From: Misgurnus anguillicaudatus
Lineage: Eukaryota; Chordata; Actinopteri; Cypriniformes; Cobitidae
Direction: 5' to 3'
Assembly (NCBI RefSeq): GCF_027580225.2
Contig: NC_073341.2
Location: forward strand, 13,756,501 to 13,820,500
Length of the DNA stretch: 64,000 nucleotides
Every line of letters begins with the position of its first letter. Within the stretch, counting starts at the first letter, position 1. Of the stretch, positions 47,945-59,619 are shown piece after piece. The position numbers and the translations under genes were made by a program. The notes below the pieces were generated by a model. It saw nothing but the letters and a program-made list of their open reading frames with translations. It was not told where the DNA came from and searched no databases.

Positions 47945-48477
47945 TTTACTAGCAAGTTAATGCAAGTTAATAAACAGTGCTTAAACTTATTTGGTTAATA
48001 ATTGCTGCAAAATAACTGAGGTAATATATAATTTAATGTATACAATTTTTTCTGCGTTATCATTTTAGCTTTTCTTGTGTTCCCCCTTGTGGCCGTTTAA
48101 GCGCAGTGAAGCGTGGTCGACTGCTTCCAAATACAAACACGCCCTATAATATAACCCCACCCCCAACACTGTGATTGACAAGTTTAAGTACAGGCATTGG
48201 AAACGCAAATGCAAAGGGGATTGCGATTTGATTTGAGTTTTGTCAAGATCCGTACGCGACGCTAGAGGAAGTGAAATAGCAAATGATAAATTGCAATTGA
48301 GATTGAAATATGGCAGGGTCATAACTCGAAAGACATAGGAAATTCAATTGCAAATGGACTTTGATTTTACATTTGAAATTTGGCATTGTACGTTCGCGTA
48401 AACGGAAATGGAAACAGTTTGCATTTGCGTTTGAATTAAGTCACAGTTTTTACACCCACAAGTAGGAAACGCAATTG
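47945..48477. other. Repetitive 3' part of the ISL2EU-like element
   Basis: No gene was seen. Short GCAAATGC / GCAATTGC words recur in both orientations at about 48180-48480, perhaps subterminal transposase-binding repeats. Confidence 0.35.
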
Positions 48478-50668
48478 CAAATACCATTTGCAATTCCTTT
48501 TTAATATTGTCCGAAAAAACGCTCCATAGATGGTAATGAAAAACGTGCATCAATGCAACCTGTTTTTAGCTTTGTCTTATAAATATAACTAGCTTGTTTG
48601 TTACCGAATCAAACTAAATATATTTTAAACGTTACCAGTATAGATACAGTATGCTAGCTTAATAGTGAGTACTAAAAGCCATCCTATTTGTTTATATTCA
48701 TAATGATAAAGTTAGGTGTTTTACTTATGTATTGGTATATAAAGATAAAATTAAACAAATTTGGAAAAAAGTGTTTTAGACACTTTGTAGACTTGAACCT
48801 GCCTACTCTGCCTTTACGTTGCTGTTTTATGCATTAATGAATAGTGATTAATCAAACTGCAAATAAACATAATAAAGCACTGAAACAGCTAATGACTTAC
48901 TTTTGCTATATACGAATAAGTCTGACTTTGCATTACAACCAATCTCTTATTTGCATCTGCATGCTGTTGTTTATGATAAACTCATTGGCATGGCATGTTA
49001 TTATAAAACTAACCATGGTGTTATTGTGGTAAAAGTGTAGTAACCATAGTTTTTTGGTGCATTGATTACTATTAGCAAAACCATGGTTTTACTACACTTA
49101 CCATGGTTTAACTATAGTTTTTGAAAACCATGGTTGTCAAAACCATGGTTATTTTGTGGTTTCCATGGTTTTACTACAGTAACCATGTTTTTTTGGTTTT
49201 AACTGTAGTAAAACCATGGTTCATTTTTGTAAGCAGGGCTGGACTGGGACAAAAAATTGGCCCTGGCATTTTGGCCCAGACCGGCCCACTACATAGGATC
49301 ACAAATCTTTGTGCAACCTTGACTATAGCTCCATATAATGATTAAGTAGAAAAGTATAAGAGCTGACACGTGACATTACAAAAATGTAAGCGCTGTAAAA
49401 GGCTTTGCAGGTTTTAATAGTATAAGCCAGTGAGTGCACAATGTTGTGCACCTTATGATAACACTGAGACAAGATAAATGTTACAATGACAAGCCACAAG
49501 CCCCATTACAGTGTGTGCAGAAAATTTGGATCACTTTTTTTCTGAACACCTTTTACCAATTTCAAACCAAAGTAATTTTAATAACCAACAATAATTTTGT
49601 ATATATATTTTCCTTTCATCCTATTTTATGCCCTTGCTGCCCGAATCAGGATTTATTGGATAACGGTCATACCTTAATTTTGCAATTTCCATGCATGGCA
49701 TCTTTCTTATGGACATAAATAATGAATGTCCAGTGTGTGTTAAACATTTTTGGCTCATTTTAAATGTAAAAGAAAATGTGCCTAATAATTCTGCACACTT
49801 GAATATAAGGTGCTTTTTTCTCCAGTCAGCCATCATTAACAATAATGTTTTACTTATAAATGCTTTATTTACAAAATTAATGGTAGTTATTAAAATTTAT
49901 TTGGTTTGGAATTAGTAAAATATGTTTGATAAAAACTGTGATCAAAAGTTTGATGTAATAATTCTGCCCACACTGTATTTTATTGCAGTGTAATCACTGT
50001 CATGTTGCAAACAGTCATTGATCTATCATTTGTTGTTTTGACTGTGTTTTATTAAGAGGATATCTAACAACAGTGTTTTAAAAGCAGTTCTGCTTACCGC
50101 ATGTCAACTCGTTTCTCAGTCGTCTCTTATTTTGACAGACGCACACTGACGCTGCATGCTTCATAAAATGCCCTAAAAGTTGTTATTGGGCTAGCCAAAT
50201 GTCAAATCAAAAAGAACCAATGGGCTGCTGATTAGGTGTCTCCGGGGCGGGTCTGTCCGGAAAAAAAACATCTTACGCTAACTTTTTTGGAAAATGAAGT
50301 ACATTGCCACCGCACCTTTTAGCGCCATTAATGAATTACATTAAAACAAATAAAGAAAGCAACGGGCTGCGTTGCGCGATGAACAAGTGTTATGGGCTGG
50401 TCAGACAAAAATAGTGCGAGATGTATGGTACGTCTGTATGATACTCGCTCTCTGTTTCTTGTGTGTGTCAGATTTTTATTTATTTATTTGGATCCCCATT
50501 AGCCATTACCAAGGTAGTGGCTATTCTTCCTGGGGTCCAACAAGTAAAAAACAAAATTACATTACATTACATTAATACATGACAAAAATAAAAAAACAAA
50601 ACAAAAAACTAAAATAAAAAACAATACAATTAAATATACAAACCTTATATTCATCCAAAACATCACAA

Positions 50669-53566
50669 TCAGCAATTTATTGAATACTGTACCATTAAAT
50701 AATTCTTTAAAGTTTTTTTAAACCTCATTTTACATGATAAAACACATGTAATATCCGATGGCAATTCGTTCCATATTTTCATTCCTCTATACATTACAGT
50801 CCGTTGCTTGGCATTAGTTTTTGAAACAGGAAGCAGGAAATATCCCTTTAATGCATGCCTGGTGTTAAAATTATGACTAACATTACTATACAAGAGTTTA
50901 GAGTACAATACGTTTGGGTCTCTCGATACTGAAATGTTTCTTATAAAACATAGCAAAGAAAAAATTACCCTATCATTCACCATTAACCAACCTAAATCTT
51001 TGTGCATTCTCATGATATTAACCCTTCTTTTACAGTTCAAAATTAATCGTGCCGCTCTATTCTGTACTAACTGTAATTTTCCTAAATCTTTGCTTGACGC
51101 ACTTGACCATACCACTGGGCAGTAGTCTAAATGAGTAAGAACCATTGTTTGCACAACTAGAGAAATGCAATACTGAGGTAAAAATTTTGCACATCTCTTA
51201 ATTACTGATAGGCCTCTTCCCATAGCTATTACCATATTTTCTATGTGTTTCGACCACTTAAGCCTACTGTCCAGAGTCACTCCAAGAAGTCTAACTTCAT
51301 CTACCTGTTCTATAGGCACACACTTTACAGACAAATTTAATTTTGGTTTATGTTTAAGTTTAGAAGTCGACCCAAACACAATACTTTTAGTTTTTGTCAA
51401 ATTTAAAACCATCTTATTATTCCTTACCCACTTTACCACTAATTGTAACTCCTCATTTAAATCTTCCGCTAATTTATCAATTGATGTAGCTGATAAATAT
51501 AATGTTGTATCATCTGCATACATAACTGCCTTTGCATGCTTTAAAACAAAAGGGAGATCATTGGTAAAAATAGAAAATAATAATGGTCCTAAACAGCTTC
51601 CTTGAGGAACACCACATTGTAACTCTTTCACTTCCGAATAACTTCCATTATAAAATACACATTGCCTCCTATTAGTCAGATAACTTTTAAACCAATGCAC
51701 AGTTTGAGAAGTAAATTTATAATATTTCAATTTTTCTAACAGTAAGTTATGATCCAATACATCAAATGCAGAGCTAAAATCCAACAATACTGTTCCTATT
51801 AAATTATTATCATCAATCGATACTAAACAATAATCTGTGATCTGTGTTAATGCTGTTCCTGTTGAATGTCCTACTCTATATGAATGTTGAAAATCAGAGA
51901 ATAAATTATTCTCCTTAAAAAATAATTGAATCTGTTCACAGACCATTGTTTCAAACACTTTACTAAGAACTGGCAGTAAACTTATTGGTCGACTATTAGC
52001 CCCACTAAAACTCAGTGCTGCATTTTTCTGTAAAGGAATAACCTTCGCTTCTTTCCAAGCTGAAGGAAAAATTCCTTTATTAATACTTATATTAAAAATG
52101 TGGCAAACTGGTTCCGCCAACCAGCTAGCTGCTAATTATAGACGACCATCTATGTTATCCACTCCTGATGGTTTATCTATGTTTATCAATGCTAATTTTT
52201 GTTCCACTTGTTGTACATTTATTTTATTCATTTCAAAGCATAGGGCTGGCTTATCACTTGTTATTTTTTCAATTTGCCTTTCACTTGATGGAATATTATC
52301 AGTTAACATTTCTTTTCTAAGTTTATGTACTTTATCTATAAAAAATTCATTAAAATAATCTGCAATTTCATCTGATTTAGTTAAAAATGAATCACCAGTC
52401 TCAATAAAAAAAGGAATTTGACCTGATCTCCTACCCATTATTTCATTAAGAATATTCCACAATTTTTTTCCATCATATTTATTTTCACATATTTTTACTT
52501 TATAAAATGTCCTTTTCTTTTTCCTGTTAATTTTAGTTACTTGATTACGTAATTTGCAATAAACTTCCCAATCCTGCTTATTCTTCGTCCTGTTTGCTAT
52601 ACCCTTTGCCACATCTCTTTCTACCATAATATTCTTCAATTCATCATCAATCCATAGTGCCCTGGTATTCTTCACTGTATGTTTTTTCATAGGAGCATGT
52701 TTATCCACCAATGAATAAAATAATCTTTCAAAAGCTGCTAGTGCATCATCAGGATGATCTTCGTTATAAACATCAGCCCAACATATATTATTTACATCTC
52801 TACAAAATAGTTCCTGACAAAATTTCTTATATGATCTCTTATAGATTACTTTTGGTCTTCCTTTAGGTACCTTTGTTTTTCTAGTAATCGCTATTATATT
52901 ATGATCACTACATCCAATAGGAACAGATACACCCTTAGAGCACATTTCCATAGCATTGGTATAAATATGATCTATACAAGTAGATGTTCTCTGATCAAGA
53001 CTATTTACATAGACTCTTGTTGGTAGATCAATAACTTGTGTTAAATTGCATTCATTAATCGTATTCATCACTGTAGTCTTTAAGGGACAAACCTGAGACA
53101 TCCAATTAATATTTAAATCGCCCATTAAAAATATTTCATTTCCAGTATCACATACATCATCAATCATATCACACAATTCACTTAAGTAACAACTATTTGC
53201 ACATGGTGGTCTATAGCAACATCCAACAAATAATGCTTTAACAAATGGTAACTGTACTTGTAGCCACAAAACCTCTACATCTGTAGGCATTAAATCTTGT
53301 CTTATCTTTACAGGAATATGACTTTGAATGTATATGGCCACCCCTCCACCATATTTATTTCTATCTTTCCTGTAAATATTATAACCATTTATATGTACTA
53401 CATCATCTGAAAATGTTTGATCAAGATGTGTTTCTGTTACTGCTAAAACATGAATTTTATTTGTAGTTAAGACATCAGATATTTCAACAAGTTTATTCCT
53501 AAGACTGCAAATATTAATATGAGCCAATTTTAATCCTTTCCTTGGTAACTTGATTGATACTGACAT
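50669..53566 (-). pseudogene. LINE ORF2: endonuclease-RT with one stop
   Basis: From the ATG at 53566 the frame encodes an endonuclease (HINICSLRNK, ETHLD, YGGGVAIYI, GDLNI, DHIYTN, SDHNII) up to about residue 230, then a linker. The RT follows, with SSAFDVLDH, GVPQGSCLGPLLF and the catalytic YADDTTLY, then a thumb and C-terminal region. The frame is the same throughout, about 965 codons, and is broken only by a TAA at about 52136-52138, between VDNIDGRL and LAASWLAEP. Catalytic motifs on both sides look intact, so the damage appears recent. The product would nick target DNA and copy the LINE RNA. Confidence 0.92.
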
Positions 53567-53637
53567 GATTTATATAATTGTAAAAAAAATAAAATAAAAA
53601 AATAAATCTTAACTTCATCTAATTTCTACAATCAAGT

Positions 53638-54402
53638 TTAAGGATGTTTAACTTTGGCTGAAGGATGTGTGATTAACTTATCATAACGAAGATAAGCTAT
53701 CTCTCCCCTCTCTCTTGCAGCTCTCAATTCTGGCATAAGCTCTTTCCTTCTTAAACGCACATTTTCCGGGAAATCTTCATTCAAGTATATATTAGTGCCT
53801 TTTAGGTGTTTTGCCCTCTCCAGCACTGCCTCTTTATCTTTATACTTAAGAAATTTAACCACAATGGGTCTAGGTCTATTAGAATTCCCATTTTTCATCC
53901 TTCCTATTCTATGTGCTTTCTCCAAGGTAATTTTAGTTTGATCAAGCTGTAGTTTCTCTTGAATCATTTGTTTTACTTTCTCTTCCGATTCACACCATTT
54001 CTCATTCTGGGACTCAGGAATTCCTTCCACCACTATATTATTCTGCTTACACTGACCTTCCAAATAATTGGCTTTAGAATCTAATATCAAAAGAGATTCA
54101 GCCAAGTTATGTATGTCATTTGTATTAGATTTACATTCAGTTGAGCATTCTCTACAGTTAACTTTTAATTCATCAACCTCCTTCTGAGTGAACTGGAGAC
54201 TTATCTTCAAATCTTGAACCTCCTTCATTAGTTCATCTACTCTCTGATTCATAGAAGTCATAATCATTTGTGTAAAAGTTTTGTAACTGTGTTCTTGTTG
54301 CAACATTAATTCTTTATAATGCGCTTTCTCTTGATCAAGCAGCCCTCGTACCTGTGCCAGGGAGATGTTGTCCTCGCTGCTATTATTCGTATTCCTAGGC
54401 AT
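53638..54402 (-). CDS. LINE ORF1 protein (coiled coil, RNA-binding)
   Basis: 254 codons from the ATG at 54402. The N-terminal half is rich in heptad-like leucines and glutamates (about residues 15-125), predicting a coiled coil for trimer formation. It is followed by an RRM-like part (NNIVVEGIPESQNEKW, about 140) and a basic C-terminal domain (RPRPIVVKFLKYKDKEAVLE; LRRKELMPELRAARERGEI). This order is that of L1-type ORF1 nucleic-acid chaperones. No internal stops. It lies 71 nt before ORF2. Confidence 0.88.
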   Translation of the reverse strand: MPRNTNNSSEDNISLAQVRGLLDQEKAHYKELMLQQEHSYKTFTQMIMTSMNQRVDELMKEVQDLKISLQFTQKEVDELKVNCRECSTECKSNTNDIHNLAESLLILDSKANYLEGQCKQNNIVVEGIPESQNEKWCESEEKVKQMIQEKLQLDQTKITLEKAHRIGRMKNGNSNRPRPIVVKFLKYKDKEAVLERAKHLKGTNIYLNEDFPENVRLRRKELMPELRAARERGEIAYLRYDKLITHPSAKVKHP

Positions 54403-54690
54403 GTTGTAAAAGTGTACAGATTATTTTCAGCACCTTTCCAACCGTGAATTTTTCACTAATTCACTGCACAGCCTCCTCACTGAGTTAGCTGGAACGTCGT
54501 CGTAATCTGGGTATAAACAATCCTCCGCCAAGCGTTTGCGGCCCTCTCGCGAAATCACCTGGGAACCCGCCGCTGTCCCAATGCAACGATCCTCCACCTC
54601 AGGTATCCGCGGCTGTCTCGCGGAGCCAGCCTGAAACCTCACTGCGGCCTTGATGCCAACAATCCTTCGATTTAGATCATCGCTCTGTTT
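54403..54690 (-). promoter_or_regulatory. LINE 5' UTR / internal promoter region
   Basis: GC-richer than the rest of the element, as is usual for LINE 5' regions. A short frame (54642-54427) has no ATG start and no known motif. The 5' boundary is uncertain. Confidence 0.4.
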
Positions 54691-54925
54691 CCATCTGACA
54701 CAAGAAACAGAAGGGGAGGGTGGAGCTTGTTAAGAGATGATTGGGCCAGCCCAGTGTCAGTATGGAAAATGAACCAATGGGCCACTGTCCATGCTTTATG
54801 AGGCCGGTCGTTGGCCAATTAAAAAAATATATATATCATATTATATTCACCGGCCCCCAAGGACGTCGGCCTACCGGGCATTTGCCCGGTATGCCAGATT
54901 ACCAGTCCAGCCCTGTTTGTAAGGG

Positions 54926-55249
54926 TTGTGGTGCGACAGGCACAGGTTTTCTACAGAAAAAGGCTGTCTCGTTGTGAGTGAGTGAAGTTGCTTTCAGCCA
55001 ATAAAAACAGAAAAATACTGACATTTCCTGCTCTTGATTGGTTAGGACAGCCCTTCCCTAAACCCTTAAGATAGCCTGCCTCAGATTGTTTTTAACCAAT
55101 GTATAAATTGTGGTACATTAAAATATGAATGATGAATGACTGATTTCTGATTGGGGGGTCAAGACCACTCCTGCCCATGCCTAGAGCCGGCCCTGACAAC
55201 CACTAAAAGTCACAGAGCTTTGAAGATTTGAAGTTTCCTCCATTCGTTT
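54926..55249. other. Unassigned spacer with a hAT-like end
   Basis: No gene was seen. GCCTAGAGCCGGCCCTG near 55180-55196 resembles a hAT terminus read inward, but no partner end was found. Confidence 0.35.
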
Positions 55250-55862
55250 GCATTGTTCTTCATTTGTTGTTTTTGTACCGAGATAAAAATGTATTTTAAT
55301 ATTTAAGTTTAGATGCCACTCACTACTTTGTTTTCATTTGTACAAGAAAAACATGCATAATCTGGCATTATGTAAACAAACTTGTATTAAAAAATTTAAA
55401 AATGCTAAATGCTAAAAATAAACAAATATTTCATAGTTATGGTCAGCTCTGTTTCTGGTTTAAAGTCTGAAGAAGTGTGAAAAATATTAATTAATAATAT
55501 TTAATGACATTTTTTGACATTTACCTGACGTGTAATATGTTTAGTATTGTATGTGCTTTATATGAAATTTAATAGTGTTGTACCACCAATTTTTAATTGT
55601 GCTCCTAAACAATGTAACCATAGAGCCCTGTGGTAAAAGTTGTAATGTGTGACCAGATAAAAACCTACAGTATATTGAAGTAACTACTGAAACCTAATTT
55701 TCTGATGATCTCAACCCTTAATCTATTTCTGAATGTGTTTATCAGAACTGGGTAGAAGAAAAGAGGCCCCATGTCTCTATAAAGATCGTTTTCAGTTCTG
55801 GATGAAAAGATCAACTTCCTCATTAAGACATCTCAGTTCATAGAGAACAGCTTTTTGTTTTA
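55250..55862 (+). repeat. Second copy of TLR flanks (3' flank then 5' segment)
   Basis: 55250-55616 repeats the flank downstream of the TLR (44015-44763, with indels). 55620-55862 repeats the promoter-like segment at 2385-2650, including TATAAA at 55778-55783. The two parts adjoin with no gap, so in the ancestral locus one gene's 3' flank met the next gene's 5' flank. No TLR coding sequence lies on either side in this window. Confidence 0.7.
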
Positions 55863-56022
55863 CTTTTTTTATAAAGCACTTTTCACATAACATGTAGCTG
55901 ATACAAAGTGCTGTACAGTAAAAAAAACATAAATCAAAGAAACAGTCATGCTAACCATCACAATAAAAACAAGACCAAAAACAAGTTCTCAGCTAGAGGT
56001 TAAGTCGGCAGGTGTCTTTTAA
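55863..56022. repeat. Interspersed repeat fragment
   Basis: TTTTTTTATAAAGCACTTTT followed by AAAGTGCTGTACAGTAAAA resembles the 3' end of a fish retroposon. No frame. It interrupts the duplicated TLR 5' segment just where the other copy has its ISRE-like motif. Confidence 0.4.
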
Positions 56023-56285
56023 CCCTCTGGGGTCTAAGGGGTTTTTAGGGCCCTAGGGAAGTTTTGACATGCACTGACATTTGTGCTTTTTTCAGTTGCT
56101 TAAAAACATGGCAAAAGTCTCATAACACTGTGTTCAGCACAAACTGGGCTACAATGTATGTACATGTTTGTATTTCTAAGAGAAAAATGCTTATGCGTGG
56201 TTTTTGAAAAAGCTATTTTAAAGTCACTGATATAAGTCCACAAAATAAATTCTAAACATGTTTTCCCAAGACTTTTCAAAACAGG
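56023..56285 (+). mobile_element. MITE with TTAACCCTCTGGGGTC end
   Basis: This is an inverted homologue of 36456-36752. It starts at a TTAA and runs to the TA microsatellite. The far terminus was not found, so it may be truncated. Confidence 0.7.
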
Positions 56286-56313
56286 ATATATATATATATA
56301 TATTTTTTTTTTA

Positions 56314-56355
<42 letters not shown>
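56286..56355. repeat. (TA)n microsatellite
   Basis: Two TA runs separated by a T-rich stretch lie between a MITE and a Tc1-like fragment. Confidence 0.95.
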
Positions 56356-56356
<1 letters not shown>

Positions 56357-56357
<1 letters not shown>

Positions 56358-57210
56358 TACTGTGTTTGACCCCCTTTCACCTTCAGAACTGCCTTAATTC
56401 TAAGTGGCATTGATTCAACAAGGTGCTGAAAGCATTCTTTAGAAATGTTGGCCCATATTGATAGGATAGCATCTTGCAGTTGATGGAGATTTGTGGGATG
56501 ATCTAGTGCACGAAGCTCCCGTTCCACCACATCCCAAAGATGCTCTATTGGGTTGAGATCTGGTGACTGTGGGGGCCATTTTAGCACAGTGAACTCATTG
56601 TCATGTTCAAGAAACCAATTTGAAATAATTCAAGCTTTGTGACATGGTACATTATCCTGCTTGAAGAAGCCATCAGAGGTGGTCATAAAGGGATGGACAT
56701 GGTCAGAAACAATGCTCAGGTAGGCCGTGGCATTTAAACCATGCCCAATTGTCACTAAGGAACCTAAAGTGTGCCAAGAAAACATCCCTCACAGCATTAC
56801 ACCACCACCAGCAGCCTACACAGTGGAAACAAGGCATGATGGATCCATGTTTTCATTCGGTTAACGGCAAATTTTGACTCTACCATCTGAATGTCTCAAC
56901 AGAAATCGAAACTCATCAGACCAGACAACATTTTTCCAGTCTTTAACTGTCTAATTTTGGTGAGCTTGTGCAAATTGAAACCTCTATTTCCTATTTGTAG
57001 TGGAGATGAGTGGTACCTGTTGGGGTCTTCTGCTATTGTAGCCCATCCGCCTCAAGGTTGTGCGTGTTGTGGCTTCCCCAATGCTTTGCTGCATACCTTG
57101 GTTGTAACGAGTGGTTGTTTCAGTCAAAGTTGTTTCAGTTTCTATCAGCTTGAATCAGTCAGCCCATTCTCCTCTGACCTCTAGCATCAACAAAGCATTA
57201 CCGCCCACAG
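56357..57210 (-). pseudogene. Tc1-like transposase remnant
   Basis: The C-terminal 75 codons (56587-56357) read clearly: WPPQSPDLNPIEHLWDVVE holds the DDE-domain PDLNPIE motif, followed by ECFQHLVESMPLRIKAVLK. Upstream, to about 57210, translated pieces such as NRMKTWIHHALFP continue the transposase, but stops and shifts break the frame. No terminal inverted repeats were found, so the copy is dead and probably truncated. Confidence 0.87.
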
Positions 57211-57391
57211 GACTGCCGCATACTGGATGTTTTTCCCTTTTCACACTGTATATACATATACATACATACATACATACATAAACTTGCTGTGCTGAGATAT
57301 ACACTTAGACGCAAGTAAATAAGGATTGTACTGTTTGCAAAAATACCAAAATGTTATATATTTACATATTGCATGAGACAAATTGAGTCAA
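57211..57391. other. Spacer with TACA microsatellite
   Basis: A (TACA)n run lies near 57250-57282. Nothing else was recognised. Confidence 0.5.
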
Positions 57392-57826
57392 TTAGAGCCC
57401 ACCCTTAAGATATTCATCCATGTATGTACAAAAATAGTAAAGGTCCAGGTTCTCTCTCATTTGAGTGATCATGACACTGTCCCTCCACACTCTTTCGACT
57501 GTTATGTCCTCTTTAGTGTAAGTTATAAAGTCATACCAACTGAGTCCAGTTATAGCCAGTTGACCTTGAACCTGCCAGTAATATTTCTGGGATTTTTTAA
57601 GGGTTGCCTGTCCATTTACAATCTCAATATGCCTAGCCTCAGAAACGGTATAAACATCAGGGCATTTCAACAACGCAAGACCAAAACAGGGATCTGCATT
57701 AGTGTCATAAACCTTGGCATCAGGACTGGCACCAAGGTATGGAACATCCGGGTGTGCCACAAAACCACAAGGTGAGACATTAAAATTAATCAGAGTAACA
57801 TTCCAGTACCTCAGGTTCCTTGTCAA
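57392..57826 (-). pseudogene. YqaJ-like exonuclease, catalytic Glu lost
   Basis: About 144 codons without an ATG start. HPDVPYLGASPDAKVYD has the conserved Asp region, and KKSQKYYWQVQGQLAITGL and WRDSVMITQMRENLDLYY match the family's later motifs. Where an E-x-K is expected, this copy reads LALLKCP, so the metal-binding glutamate is missing. In animals this domain occurs in a second protein of ISL2EU-type transposons, often with a SWIM zinc finger. With the 59620-59971 exon upstream it probably forms one decayed minus-strand gene. Confidence 0.77.
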
Positions 57827-57829
57827 GGC

Positions 57830-58675
57830 CAGATTTCTTTACAAGTGCCTGGCCAGATGTCTCCCAAATGGCTCTCCAATGGGAGAACTGGTGGCAGCTT
57901 GGGATGTAGTGCTAGTCCTTGGATTGTAGCACCATCAATAGGGAGATTTGGGACCAAAGGAGAATCTGGGTGTTTCACCTTGTTTTGGGTTATGAGTACA
58001 AGTTTGGCATGTACACACAAATCCTAGCGATTCACGCACTAATGATAAACTAGTGCATTTTTAAACATTCGTAACTTGTATTCTGTAAACTGTTTTGTGT
58101 TTTTACATTTTATATATATTTTTATTTTGAGCATGTCAATTGTTTTTTCTTAATATGCATGCAAATTTGGCTATGCATGTGTGCATAGTGAGTTTTGCAT
58201 GAATTAGTAGAGACTCGCTCCATAAACCTCAACAGGAACTTTACTCAATCTGTATGCTCTGTAGAGAGTAGATTTGCATACTGTTCTGGAAAAGATCTTT
58301 GTTTTTTTCACAACCATCTGATCTGTAGTCTCTGCAGCAATCCCCTAAAAACAACAGTAGAAACTGCATATTTCCAATTATCTACATTACTTTGCAATAG
58401 TGTGTAACTTGATTTGTGGTTATTTCACCTGTGTCCTTGGTCTATGCTATGTTTGCAGCGTGCTTGTGGATGCCATTGTTGGTGGTACAGTCTTCATCTG
58501 CATCATGCCGAAGTGGGCCGTTTGGAAAAACATAGCTACAAGATGATTGCACAGTGCTTTGCCTACAGTGCATGTGCAAGACTAGCTTGTGAGCTCAACA
58601 GGCACCGTGTCAGATTTAAAACGGATCTAAAGTAAAAGACAAAAGCCAATATCAGTACATATTTGTGTACTAACC
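57830..58675. other. Probable decayed middle of the YqaJ gene
   Basis: Short minus-strand frames next to 57826 may belong to the same protein, but no SWIM cysteine/histidine pattern could be confirmed. No other gene was seen. Confidence 0.3.
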
Positions 58676-58678
58676 TAT

Positions 58679-59090
58679 AGACGGGTTGCTGGTTTACAAA
58701 CATTACAGGGTGCGCACGCATGCAGGAGGCAGAAAGCCAGATTGGTGAGCTGGTCCGCTACTGCAACAACCTTTATTATTGAAGCGTTCTTTATTGTTTG
58801 TATATAGATAAAACTTGATTTTAGTTGGATCTGTTTTTCTCTCTTTATTTTTGCAGTGTTACTGTGATACATGTATGAATTATAATGTTTGGCTAGTAAC
58901 GTAATAGTCGCATCTACTGGTATGTTAACATCAGGCACCCAGCACTGGCTCTGTTGGTACTATTATCCACGCAACAACTCTTTGGCATTTTGACTTACAG
59001 ACACCGCTACTAGTCTACAAGCACGTCTCTTCTTTCTGCCTCTCGGTTGCGCGCGCAACCAGTTAATGACGTCGTTGAGCAACCCATCTA
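58679..59090. mobile_element. MITE, copy B (TA target, TAGACGGGTTGC ends)
   Basis: The ends TAGACGGGTTGC and GCAACCCATCTA are near-complements flanked by TA (58677-58678 and 59091-59092). It is homologous throughout to 6597-7024. It lies between the two parts of the SWIM/YqaJ-type gene, in what may have been an intron. Confidence 0.87.
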
Positions 59091-59092
59091 TA

Positions 59093-59617
59093 CTACAGAC
59101 AGAACCTTGATGAGAACCATCAAACAACAGTTTTAATAAAAGGTAAAGAAAAATCAATATAGAAATCTGCAACCGCAGAATGAAAAAACTATTTAAAACT
59201 ATCCCTTACACTGTAAAAGTTTTTATTCTCAATATGCAAACAAGGGTCGTGTTAGGAAATGTCTTCACTTCAAGTGTAAGAGATTTGTTTTCTAAACAGG
59301 TTTTTCATTTTCTAAGATAACCTGCAGTGAATGTGGCTCCTCGTGCTTCCTCATCGACCTAAAACACCTACACCTCACGATAATTTCAATGTTTTTCACA
59401 CTCGACACTGAACGTTGCATGACAAAAGTGAACATATTATTAGAAATATCACATTAAACATTATCATTTAATATGGTACGCTACCTCATTTGACTAGTTA
59501 CTCTTATCTGTTTTAAACAACTCTTGAGCCTACAATTTAATAAAGATAACTTAAGCAAAACAATAACATTTACGCTGTCGTGTTAGCTATATCATGCTAA
59601 TTTATGCTTTATCACTT
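59093..59617. other. Unassigned spacer
   Basis: No gene or TE border was recognised. If the exon at 59620-59971 is real, this is intron. Confidence 0.3.
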
Positions 59618-59619
59618 AC

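Larger units (their letters stand above)
46302..48526. mobile_element. ISL2EU-like DNA transposon, deleted
   Basis: Inverted ends of about 49 bp begin TGGAGTGTTTTTGCGGACAA at 46302 and are mirrored at 48478-48526. The flanks read TAT|GGAG and CTCC|ATA, so the duplication is 2 bp (TA or AT). Inside is a broken piece of a YqaJ-type exonuclease (47713-47941). ISL2EU transposons are known to carry such an exonuclease as a second protein, hence the assignment. No transposase was recognised. A hAT at 46851-47260 interrupts it. Confidence 0.68.
50472..54690 (-). mobile_element. CR1/L2-superfamily LINE, nearly full length
   Basis: In minus-strand order: a 5' region (54690-54403), ORF1 (54402-53638), a 71-nt spacer, ORF2 (53566-50669), and a 3' UTR ending in (AATA)n near 50472. 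An apurinic-type endonuclease and RT in ORF2, no RNase H, and a short-repeat tail rather than poly(A) fit the CR1/L2/Rex1 group. The exact clade is not resolved. No clear target duplication was found. One nonsense codon in ORF2 is the only obvious coding defect. Confidence 0.87.
49234..54915. mobile_element. hAT-type element carrying a LINE
   Basis: The ends are CAGGGCTGGACTGGGAC and, inverted, CAGGGCTGGACTGGTAA, with an exact 8-bp duplication TTTGTAAG (49226-49233 and 54916-54923). Of its 5.68 kb, about 4.2 kb is a LINE inserted on the minus strand. The hAT sequence proper (about 49234-50470 and 54690-54915) holds no transposase frame that I recognise. Confidence 0.9.
48993..54925. mobile_element. 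Palindromic ACCATGGT MITE, split by a hAT
   Basis: 48993-49233 is the reverse complement of most of 28582-28819. It stops at TTTGTAAG, and the last bases of the MITE end (GTAAGGG) are found after the hAT at 54916-54925. The hAT therefore inserted in the terminal repeat of this MITE. The left terminus is diverged, so its exact start is approximate. Confidence 0.75.
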
